Shown here: piece by piece, positions 23,638 through 30,282 of the stretch
How positions within the stretch are numbered: position 1 is the stretch's first letter
Layout of the letters: each line of letters starts with the position of its first letter
Assembly: GCF_011758655.1 (NCBI RefSeq)
Contig: NZ_JAAMPA010000002.1
Location: forward strand, 372,001-436,000
DNA: 64,000 bases
Reading direction: 5' to 3'
From: Modestobacter marinus
GTDB taxonomy: Bacteria; Actinomycetota; Actinomycetes; Mycobacteriales; Geodermatophilaceae
The notes under the pieces: generated by a model
Told to the model about the DNA's origin: nothing
Database searches by the model: none
The model's input: the letters and a program-made list of their open reading frames with translations, nothing else
Made by a program: the position numbers and the translations under genes

Positions 23638-25004
23638 AGACGCTCCGGAGGGGTGTTGCCGGCTTCGACGATCGCGCGGCGCATGTCCAGCCGGGCCAGC
23701 AGCCAGCCGCCGGCGACGAAGAAGAAGACGAGGCTGAAGATGGCGTACCGGTAGGACTCGGTGAGCTGGTAGGTCAGGGCGAACAGGAACGGGCCGAGCC
23801 AGCTGGTGCCACGGTCGCTGATCTCGTAGAAGCCGAAGTACTCGGCTTCCTTGCCCGGTGGGATGAGCTGGCTGAACAGCGAACGGGACAGCGCCTGGGT
23901 GCCGCCGAGCACGAAGCCGATGCACACGGCCAGCAGGTAGAACTGGACGACGGCGCCCGACTCCAGGAAGTACGCCGCGACCAGGACCCCGACCCAGAGC
24001 ACCAGGCTGCCCAGCACCGTGCGCTTGGCGCCGATCACCATGGCGATCCGGCCCATCGCGAGCGCACCGAAGAAGGCGACCACCTGCACGAGCAGGATCG
24101 CCGAGATCAGCGTCGACTGGTCCAGGTCGAGCTCCTCCGCGCCGTACTGCGCGGACACCCCGATGATCGTCTGCACGCCGTCGTTGAAGAGCAGGTAGGC
24201 GCCCAGGAACCACAGGGTCAGCCGGTACCGCCGCAGGTCGCGCAGCGTCGCCCCGAGCTGGCGGAAGCCGCCGGAGAGCGCGCCCTGCCCGGGTCGTGCC
24301 TCCACCGCGGACTCCCGCGGCCGCCGGTTGCGCAGCAGCGAGACGCTGACCACGGTGAACCCGGCCCACCAGAGGCCGGCCGAGGCCAGGCAGATCCGCA
24401 CCGCCTCACCCTCGGTCAGGCCCAGCCCCTCGTACTGGGAGAACAGCGCCAGGTTGCCGGCCAGCAGCAGCGCCCCACCGAGGTAGCCGCAGGCCCACCC
24501 GCGACTGGAGACGGCGTCCCGCTCGTCCGGACCGGCCAGGTCGGGCAGCCAGGAGTAGTAGACGACGGTCGCCGCCCCGAAGGAGAGGTTGGCGGCGATG
24601 AAGAGCGCGGCGCCCAGGAGGTAGCGCTCGTCGGCGACGAAGAACAGCGCCATGGTGCACAGCGAGCCGATTCCGGCGAAGGTGGCCAGCAGCTGCCGCT
24701 TGGCGCCGCTGCGGTCGGCGACGGCCCCGGTGATCGGCAGCACCAGCACCTGCAGCACGACCGACAGCGACAGCACGTAGCCGAACCAGCTGCCCGGCGG
24801 GACGCTGATGCCCAGCGGGTGGATCCGACCGTCGGCGTCGGCGGCCGCCTCGGCGATCGAGGTGAGGTACGGGGCGAGGAAGACGGTCGTCACCGAGGTG
24901 TTGAAGACCGACATCGCCCAGTCGTAGGAGTACCAACCGGCGCGCTCGCGGCGCAGCGCCCGATCCGGTGTCGGTGCGGGGTCGACCTGCGGGGCGGCGC
25001 TCAC
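23634..25004 (-). CDS. UMF1-type (Atg22-like) MFS transporter
   Basis: A 456-residue permease with about twelve hydrophobic segments. The opening AGWYSYDWAMSVFNTSVTT is the signature of the UMF1/Atg22-like subfamily, and VADRSGAKRQLLATFAGIG is an MFS loop 2-3 motif. The yeast relative exports amino acids from the vacuole; the bacterial substrates are unknown. The GTG at 25004 is chosen because CACCCT ends 6 nt upstream in the leaderless pattern seen in this genome. The stop overlaps the tdk start by 4 bp. Confidence 0.85.
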   Translation of the reverse strand: MSAAPQVDPAPTPDRALRRERAGWYSYDWAMSVFNTSVTTVFLAPYLTSIAEAAADADGRIHPLGISVPPGSWFGYVLSLSVVLQVLVLPITGAVADRSGAKRQLLATFAGIGSLCTMALFFVADERYLLGAALFIAANLSFGAATVVYYSWLPDLAGPDERDAVSSRGWACGYLGGALLLAGNLALFSQYEGLGLTEGEAVRICLASAGLWWAGFTVVSVSLLRNRRPRESAVEARPGQGALSGGFRQLGATLRDLRRYRLTLWFLGAYLLFNDGVQTIIGVSAQYGAEELDLDQSTLISAILLVQVVAFFGALAMGRIAMVIGAKRTVLGSLVLWVGVLVAAYFLESGAVVQFYLLAVCIGFVLGGTQALSRSLFSQLIPPGKEAEYFGFYEISDRGTSWLGPFLFALTYQLTESYRYAIFSLVFFFVAGGWLLARLDMRRAIVEAGNTPPERL

Positions 25005-25107
25005 CGGCGCAGGGTGCCAGGCTGGGGGACGGCGGTCCAGCACCGGCCCGGCTGCCCGTCCGCGTCGTGCACGACTGGTCGCTCTGCCGCCGTCCGGTGG
25101 ACGACGC

Positions 25108-25884
25108 TCACGCGCCGGTCCACTGCCCCCGGGACACCAGCAGGTCGCGCAGCATCCCCGGCCGGTCGGTCATCACGCCGTCGACGCCCAGGTCGAGCAT
25201 CTCGGTGGCCTCCGCCTCGCTGTCGACCGTCCAGACGTGCACCTGGAGGCTGCGGGCGTGCGCTGCGGCGATGAACCGCTCGTCGACCAGTGGCCGACCG
25301 CCCAGGGCCAGCGGCACCTGCGCGCACCCGGCCTGGATCCGCACCAGCCCCGCGGCGCGCGGCGAGTAGGAGGACAGCCGGAGCGCGGCGACGCCCTTGG
25401 GGCCCAGGGAGGTGCAGACGTCCGGGCCGAACAGGCGCCGCGCCGCGGCGATGCGGGCGTCGGAGAAGGAACCGAGGCAGATCCGGTCCTCGGCCTTGAG
25501 CCGCCGGATGGTGTGCACCAGCGGCGCCAGCACCCCGGCGGCCTTGATGTCGAGGTTGAACCGGACGTCGGGCCAGGACCCCAGCAGGTCCTCCAGTCGC
25601 ATGATCGGCTCGCGGCCGCCGATCAGCGCCGTGCGCACTTCCCGCCAGGGCAGGCTGTCCACCCGGCCGGTGCGGTCGGTGACCCGGTCCAGCGTGGGGT
25701 CGTGGAAGACGACGAGCTCGCCGTCGTAGGTGACCCGGACGTCGGTCTCGAGGTACCGGTAGCCCATGGCCACACACGCCTCGAAGGCCGGCTGCGTGTT
25801 CTCCAGGTGCTCGATGGCCCCACCGCGGTGGGGCATCGCCACCGGGGTCGGCCCGTCGAGGAAGGCGTAGCGCGAGCCCGGCAC
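25108..25884 (-). CDS. Glycerophosphodiester phosphodiesterase
   Basis: A 258-residue GDPD-domain enzyme hydrolysing glycerophosphodiesters to glycerol-3-phosphate and an alcohol. The catalytic and metal residues are visible in MPHRGGAIEHLENTQPAF (His-Arg, Glu), YLETDVRVTYDGELVVFHDP (E-x-D and the second His) and NLDIKA. The C-terminal QVHVWTVDSEAEATEMLDLG is also typical. There is no signal peptide, so it should act in the cytoplasm. The GTG start lies 7 nt after TAGCGT (minus), implying a leaderless mRNA separate from the MFS-tdk pair downstream. Confidence 0.92.
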   Translation of the reverse strand: MPGSRYAFLDGPTPVAMPHRGGAIEHLENTQPAFEACVAMGYRYLETDVRVTYDGELVVFHDPTLDRVTDRTGRVDSLPWREVRTALIGGREPIMRLEDLLGSWPDVRFNLDIKAAGVLAPLVHTIRRLKAEDRICLGSFSDARIAAARRLFGPDVCTSLGPKGVAALRLSSYSPRAAGLVRIQAGCAQVPLALGGRPLVDERFIAAAHARSLQVHVWTVDSEAEATEMLDLGVDGVMTDRPGMLRDLLVSRGQWTGA

Positions 25885-25891
25885 ACCCCCA

Positions 25892-25897
25892 ACGCTA
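25892..25897 (-). promoter_or_regulatory. -10 hexamer for the GDPD gene (leaderless)
   Basis: TAGCGT on the minus strand ends 7 nt before the GTG at 25884. Confidence 0.5.
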
Positions 25898-26001
25898 GTG
25901 CGCTGACCTCAGGGGTGTCGGAGGTGGTCCAGGTGCTGGGACGGGTGATCACCGGGACACGGGCTCGGGCGTGTCCGCGGCGGGCGACCGGACCGGGCGT
26001 C

Positions 26002-26007
26002 TACCGT
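26002..26007 (+). promoter_or_regulatory. -10 hexamer for the zinc-ribbon-like gene (leaderless)
   Basis: TACCGT ends 7 nt before the GTG at 26015; no Shine-Dalgarno sequence is present. Confidence 0.5.
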
Positions 26008-26014
26008 CCCTGCC

Positions 26015-26413
26015 GTGGCGGTAGAGCAGGGCGTCGAGGCCCGTCCGGCCTCTCGGACACGGCGCACCGAGGGTGCAGAGCGACGGTGTGGCTGGTGCCG
26101 CACCGTCCTGCCGGCGCAGGAGTCGGTGGGACGGCCCCGGCTCTACTGCGGCCAGGCGTGCCGGCAGCGGGCGTACGAGCAGCGGTCGGCGACGGCCAAG
26201 GCCGGGCTGTCCGCGGACGTCGTCCTGGTGACCCGGGCGGAGCTGGACGGCCTCCAGGACCGGCTGTACCAACTGCGCTGCGCCATCGAGGACGTCCAGA
26301 CGCTGCTCACCGAGAAGCCGACCAAGGCCGAGCTCGAGCGCTCCCTGGCCGACCTGGTGCGGTCGACCGGTCGGCTGGACCGGCTCTGGCTGAACGGCAA
26401 GTCCGCCGGCTGA
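26015..26413 (+). CDS. Small Cys4 zinc-finger-like protein with helical C-terminus
   Basis: A 132-residue protein. Four cysteines in CGWCRT (C25, C28) and YCGQACRQRAYEQ (C45, C49) form a likely treble-clef or zinc-ribbon site of the type found in short actinobacterial hypothetical proteins. Residues 70-125 are predicted helical and charged (ELDGLQDRLYQLRCAIEDV, KAELERSLADLVRSTGRL), probably a coiled coil for self-association. The fold suggests nucleic-acid or protein binding, but no function can be assigned. It faces the gene-poor region with repeated palindromes. Confidence 0.72.
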   Translation: MAVEQGVEARPASRTRRTEGAERRCGWCRTVLPAQESVGRPRLYCGQACRQRAYEQRSATAKAGLSADVVLVTRAELDGLQDRLYQLRCAIEDVQTLLTEKPTKAELERSLADLVRSTGRLDRLWLNGKSAG

Positions 26414-26450
26414 GCCGTGCGGCGGCTGACCACGGAGTCGGCCGCCTTTG

Positions 26451-26463
26451 CGTCACTGTGACG
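26451..26463. promoter_or_regulatory. CGTCAC-T-GTGACG palindrome
   Basis: Perfect 6-bp arms around one base, in the context TTTG-palindrome-TTAA. The same TTGCGTCA-N3-TGACGTT frame recurs at 26661-26677, which suggests a protein-binding site. Confidence 0.55.
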
Positions 26464-26610
26464 TTAATCACCCGCGCCCAGGTGGTCTCGGGGGGAGTGG
26501 TGTCGGGGGCTCGTCTGCGTCACGCCCGACTCGACTCGACCCGACAGGAGGTGTCCGGCCGACGACGGGGGCGCGACCGTGCCGGGTCGGCCGACGACTC
26601 CCGTCCGCGG

Positions 26611-26626
26611 CGTCACGTCGGTGACG
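26611..26626. promoter_or_regulatory. CGTCAC-N4-GTGACG palindrome
   Basis: Perfect 6-bp arms identical to those at 26451-26463, with a 4-bp spacer. Confidence 0.45.
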
Positions 26627-26662
26627 ACCATGTGCCACGCGCCCCTCAGGGAGCCGCCATTG

Positions 26663-26675
26663 CGTCAGAGTGACG
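26663..26675. promoter_or_regulatory. CGTCA-GAG-TGACG palindrome
   Basis: 5-bp arms in a TTG...TT frame matching the site at 26451-26463, centres 212 bp apart. Confidence 0.5.
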
Positions 26676-26884
26676 TTTTGTGGTCTGGCTGGCTGGTCCA
26701 GGGGAGTCGGGCATGGAGAGCCGAGGTCGCCGACGGTCGAGGTCGACGACGAACTCGGCACGATCATCAGACTGAGGCCGGTTCGGGTGATCGACCAGTC
26801 CAGTGGTCGGATCGTCGACGTCCGCAGACCAACGACGCCGAGGCAGCGCAGCACGCGGCACAAGCCGAACCGAGGACGCCAGAC

Positions 26885-26916
26885 GCCGGATCGCCGGATC
26901 GCCGGATCGCCGGATC
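26885..26916 (+). repeat. Four tandem GCCGGATC units
   Basis: Four perfect consecutive copies of the 8-mer GCCGGATC. It lies in non-coding DNA and looks like a simple slippage repeat. Confidence 0.9.
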
Positions 26917-27015
26917 GCGTCGCGGCCGGCGATCATGGCGAGACGAGACACGCGACGTCCGGACCGGCCGGCGCGCCCCAGCGAACCCCTCTCACCAGCC
27001 TGTTCCCGTGCGCCG

Positions 27016-27029
27016 ATAATCAACATTAT
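27016..27029. promoter_or_regulatory. A+T-rich inverted repeat ATAAT-CAAC-ATTAT
   Basis: Perfect 5-bp arms in an A+T-rich patch about 70 bp before the nuclease-like gene; a possible operator. Confidence 0.35.
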
Positions 27030-27081
27030 GTCAAGTAGTGGAGAGACGACCCGCTCCCCGCGGCTGTTCCCACCGTCTGAG

Positions 27082-27087
27082 TAGCGT
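27082..27087 (+). promoter_or_regulatory. -10 hexamer for the nuclease-like gene (leaderless)
   Basis: TAGCGT ends 8 nt before the GTG at 27096. Confidence 0.45.
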
Positions 27088-27095
27088 TCGAGTTC

Positions 27096-27995
27096 GTGAG
27101 CACAGCGTCTGCCTCGCAGGACCTCGACCACGTCATCGCCGTCGCGACCCGCTACATCGAGCAGCATCTCGGGGAAGATCCGCTGCAGTGGAGCGAGGTC
27201 ATCGATCACCTCAAGGCTCGCGGCTACACCGATGAGGCCACCTTGGCCGTCACCCGCGCCGTCCTGGACCTCGAACGCACCGACCTGATGTTCTACGCCC
27301 GCGAGGGCATGCGCCGCCCCCGCCTCGGCGACGCCGCCCCCGCGCCCCTCCATGAGGTCGCGGCCGCCGTCCTGGCTCTGCCGTGGCCGTGCACCCGCAA
27401 CGACCGACCGGGCGGCAGCCGGTCCATCTGGGAGTCGTTCGACGAGCTCGGCGGCCGCTACCGGCACTGCGACGTCTACGAGGCCATGCACACCCTGCTG
27501 AAGGGTCACGAACTCAAGAGCAGCCGGGTCTACTGGCAGCGGACGGTCCTGCCGTCACGTTTCGACACAGCCGGCCGCTTCGCCCAGCGGGCCGAGGCCG
27601 TCGCCGCTCAGCCACCGGCTTCACCCGCCCGCCAGCAGCTCGAAGCGGACCTCGTCGCCGCGTATGTCGCGACACTCCGGCACCGCTACCTGCGAGAACA
27701 CCCCATCGGTGAGCTGCGAGCCGACGTGTACGAGCCGACGGTCCGGCGCGTCGTAGAGGCCAAGGCCGCCGCCGATGTCGTCACCGTCGCTCACGCGTGG
27801 GCTCAGGCAGCCGCCTACCGGTACGCAGCCAACACCCTCGACGACCGGACCACCGTCGACTCCATCGCGGTACTGCTCCCGGTCGCACCCGCCGGGACCG
27901 CCCGCAGCTTCCTCGAGCACGTCGCCGCGGACTGCTTCGAGGTCGAGCTCATCTACCCCGACGGCGAGACGTTCCGGCACGAGCAACTCACCTGA
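27096..27995 (+). CDS. Putative PD-(D/E)XK nuclease-fold protein
   Basis: A 299-residue protein of no family I can name. Residues 10-155 are helical with a winged-helix-like appearance (QWSEVIDHLKARGYTDEATL, GRYRHCDVYEAMHTLLKG). The C-terminal 120 residues resemble a restriction-endonuclease-like core: D210 in LRADVY, then a strand with E221-x-K223 in RRVVEAKAAADV. A helix containing Gln237 and late strands SIAVLLPVAP and FEVELIYPDG follow. That D...ExK...Q layout fits PD-(D/E)XK nucleases, by pattern only. Codon use is less G+C-rich than neighbouring genes, suggesting lateral transfer. The GTG start follows a -10-like TAGCGT. Confidence 0.55.
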   Translation: MSTASASQDLDHVIAVATRYIEQHLGEDPLQWSEVIDHLKARGYTDEATLAVTRAVLDLERTDLMFYAREGMRRPRLGDAAPAPLHEVAAAVLALPWPCTRNDRPGGSRSIWESFDELGGRYRHCDVYEAMHTLLKGHELKSSRVYWQRTVLPSRFDTAGRFAQRAEAVAAQPPASPARQQLEADLVAAYVATLRHRYLREHPIGELRADVYEPTVRRVVEAKAAADVVTVAHAWAQAAAYRYAANTLDDRTTVDSIAVLLPVAPAGTARSFLEHVAADCFEVELIYPDGETFRHEQLT

Positions 27996-28054
27996 CCTGA
28001 GCGCGGACATCGGTCACATCGGCTACCCGAGCAGGTCACTCCCCCGCAGGCAGT

Positions 28055-28609
28055 TCAGCCGGTGAACGCCACCTCCTTCGTCTCCACCACGGCGGCCGTA
28101 CGACCGGGCGCCGACTGGAACTGCCAGTACAAGTTCGTGTGCGCGATGACCTGCTCCGCCGGCGGCGCACCCCAGGCGCTCTTGTCGCCGGCGGTGTGCG
28201 CGTCGCCGACGAGCGTCACGTCGTAGCCCCGGGTGAAGGCCCCGTGGATCGTCGACCGGATGCAGGCATCGGACTCCGCCCCGGCCACGACCAGGCGGCC
28301 CACCGCGAGGTCGGCCAGCACGTCCTCGAGGTCGGTGCCCTCGAACGAGTCCCCGTAGGACTTGTGCACCAGCGGCTCGGACTGCGCCCGCACCAGCTCG
28401 GGGACCAACTGCCACTCGTCACTCCCCTGCACCAGCTCCTCGTCGGAGTGCTGCACCCAGACGACCGGCACCCCGTCAGCCCGCGCCTTCTCGACCAGGG
28501 CGTCGATGTTGCCGACGACCTCGTCGCGGCGGGGCGCCTCGGCCACCACCCCCTGCTGGACGTCGATGACGACGAGGGCGGTGTTCGGTCGGTCAGGCAG
28601 CGTGCTCAT
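28055..28609 (-). CDS. Isochorismatase-family cysteine hydrolase
   Basis: A 184-residue alpha/beta hydrolase of the isochorismatase/nicotinamidase superfamily. The catalytic triad is visible: Asp in ALVVIDVQQGVV, Lys in LVHKSYGDSFEGT and Cys in AGAESDACIRST. Members cleave amides such as nicotinamide or N-carbamoyl compounds, or isochorismate. The metal-binding DxHxxH pattern of nicotinamidases is absent, so nicotinamidase is unlikely. GGAG precedes the ATG. It is monocistronic, divergent from the antiporter gene. Confidence 0.88.
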   Translation of the reverse strand: MSTLPDRPNTALVVIDVQQGVVAEAPRRDEVVGNIDALVEKARADGVPVVWVQHSDEELVQGSDEWQLVPELVRAQSEPLVHKSYGDSFEGTDLEDVLADLAVGRLVVAGAESDACIRSTIHGAFTRGYDVTLVGDAHTAGDKSAWGAPPAEQVIAHTNLYWQFQSAPGRTAAVVETKEVAFTG

Positions 28610-28748
28610 GGCGGTCTCCCTGCTGGTCAGCGGTCCGTGCGACGGGGCCGAGGCTAGAGGTCGCCACCGACGGGAAGCAGCCTCCGGCCATGGGCCCGGC
28701 GGCCGGGTGGGATGGGACACCCGGGGATTGATGCACGCAGCAACCAGG

Positions 28749-28754
28749 TAGGGA
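28749..28754 (+). promoter_or_regulatory. -10 hexamer for the antiporter gene (leaderless)
   Basis: TAGGGA ends 7 nt before the ATG at 28762. Confidence 0.35.
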
Positions 28755-28761
28755 CACCAGC

Positions 28762-30021
28762 ATGGAGCTCCTGGCGACCTTCGGTGTCGTGCTCGCGCTG
28801 GCCGCCCTGCTCTCGGGGCTGGCAGCCCGCACCCCGCTGTCCACGTCCCTGCTGGTGCTCGTCGCCGGCGCCGTGCTGGGACCGGGGGCGCTGGGCGTGG
28901 TCGACATCCACGCCGACAACCCGCTCGTCTCCACGCTCGCCTCGATCGCACTGGTCACCGTGCTGTTCACCGACGGTCAGCACCTCTCCGTCGCAGAGGT
29001 GCGCAGCACCGCGCGGCTGGCCGGGCGGGCACTGCTGCTGGCCATGCCGCTGACGGCGCTGGGCCTGGCCGCCCTCACCGTGCTCGTCACCGACCTCGGC
29101 TGGCTCCCGGCGCTGCTGATCGGGGCGGTCCTCTCCCCCACCGACCCGGTGTTCGCCGCCGCCATCGTGCAGCGCGACGAGATCCCCCAGCGGCTCCGCC
29201 GGCTGCTCAACGTGGAGAGCGGCATCAACGACGGCCTGGCCCTGCCGGTGGTGCTGATCCTGCTGGCGCAGAGCGGGACGCCGCAGGGCTCCACCGAGCC
29301 GCTCGTCCTCATCGGCGAGCTGGTGGGCGGCGTGGCGCTGGGCATCGCCGTCCCCTTCGCGATCAAGGGCCTGACCAGGCTGCCCGGCTTCAACGCCACA
29401 GCAGCGCCGGCGCTGCTCGTGCTGGCCGCCGGCCTGACCCTGTTCGGCGTGGCCGAACTGACCCACACCAACCCCTACCTGGCCGCCTTCGTCGGCGGGG
29501 TCACCTTTGCGACGATCCTCCCGGAGGTCCGGAAGGGGTTCGCGGAGCTGGGCGAGCAGCTGTCCGAGGCGGCCAAGCTGCTGGCCCTGCTCGTCTTCGG
29601 CGGCCTGCTCACCCCGGCGCTGCTGGGCAGCGTGCCGATCGGCGGCTGGGTGCTGGCCGCACTCTCCCTGGTGCTCGTCCGGCCGGCGGCCCTGCTCGCC
29701 TCCCTCACCACGTCGCGACTGCCGATGAACCAGCGGGTGGTGGCGGCGTGGTTCGGACCGAAGGGCTTCGCCTCGGTGGTCTACGGGCTGCTGGTGCTGG
29801 AGAGCGGCGCACCCGAGGCGCAGGAGGAGTTCGCCATCATCGCCGCCGTGGTCGCCGTGTCGATCGTCGTGCACAGCTCCACCGACGTGCCGGTCGCCCG
29901 GTGGCTGCGCAAGCGCACCAGCGGCCAGGACAACGTCCCCGACGACGACCCGGACGACGGACCGGTCAGCCGGGACCGAGCCACCTCACGAGCCGCCCCG
30001 ACGCCGACCGACCGCCGCTGA
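28762..30021 (+). CDS. Cation:proton antiporter (CPA1, NhaP-like)
   Basis: A 419-residue antiporter with about twelve membrane segments in residues 1-385 and a hydrophilic, acidic C-terminal tail (DNVPDDDPDDGPVSRD). SPTDPVFAAAIV and NVESGINDGLALPVVLIL carry the ion-site residues (TDP and the ND/ESGxND pair) typical of CPA1 Na+/H+ exchangers. It probably expels Na+ (or K+) in exchange for protons to control pH and salt. It is a single gene ending in a clear hairpin at 30042-30071. Confidence 0.9.
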   Translation: MELLATFGVVLALAALLSGLAARTPLSTSLLVLVAGAVLGPGALGVVDIHADNPLVSTLASIALVTVLFTDGQHLSVAEVRSTARLAGRALLLAMPLTALGLAALTVLVTDLGWLPALLIGAVLSPTDPVFAAAIVQRDEIPQRLRRLLNVESGINDGLALPVVLILLAQSGTPQGSTEPLVLIGELVGGVALGIAVPFAIKGLTRLPGFNATAAPALLVLAAGLTLFGVAELTHTNPYLAAFVGGVTFATILPEVRKGFAELGEQLSEAAKLLALLVFGGLLTPALLGSVPIGGWVLAALSLVLVRPAALLASLTTSRLPMNQRVVAAWFGPKGFASVVYGLLVLESGAPEAQEEFAIIAAVVAVSIVVHSSTDVPVARWLRKRTSGQDNVPDDDPDDGPVSRDRATSRAAPTPTDRR

Positions 30022-30041
30022 GGTCTGCGGCGGCACCGGGT

Positions 30042-30071
30042 GTGGACCGCCGCGGCTCCGCGGCGGTCCAC
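30042..30071 (+). terminator. Hairpin terminator after the antiporter gene
   Basis: A perfect 13-bp stem, GTGGACCGCCGCG paired with its complement, around a 4-nt loop 20 bp past the stop. Confidence 0.8.
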
Positions 30072-30136
30072 AGGTCTCAGCGCCTCCCCCGTTGTTGCTG
30101 CTGTTCTCGCTCGTCGAGCGCAATGTCCGGCGGTGA

Positions 30137-30153
30137 GTTGGGGATAACGGTCA
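30137..30153 (+). promoter_or_regulatory. Recurring 17-bp motif GTTGGGGATAACGGTCA, copy 1
   Basis: Identical to the 17-mer at 40736-40752 and matching 14 of 17 positions at 7447-7431 (minus strand). It lies 130 bp before the GH15 gene. The complement contains TTATCCCCA, one base from the DnaA-box TTATCCACA. Confidence 0.45.
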
Positions 30154-30282
30154 TACCAGTGGCTGCGCGGGGTTTGCCGGACGGAGCAGGTCGGTAGGGG
30201 GCGCTGGGCGCCTTCTTCGTGCCATGTCCTCGTGTCATGGCCGCGGCGCAGCCCCCGCCGACCCACTCGAGAGGAACTGCCC

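Larger units (their letters stand above)
26414..27095. other. 682-bp gene-poor stretch with palindromes and tandem repeats
   Basis: No convincing gene is seen. It contains three CGTCA/TGACG palindromes (26451-26463, 26611-26626, 26663-26675), an 8-bp tandem repeat (26885-26916), an A+T-rich inverted repeat (27016-27029) and a candidate -10 (27082-27087). G+C content is visibly lower toward the right end. Confidence 0.6.

Noticed and set aside
26468..27084. Several short open frames in the gene-poor region
   Set aside because: They overlap on both strands, have no ribosome-binding site or leaderless -10 in register, and their proteins are Arg/Pro/Ser-rich without motifs.
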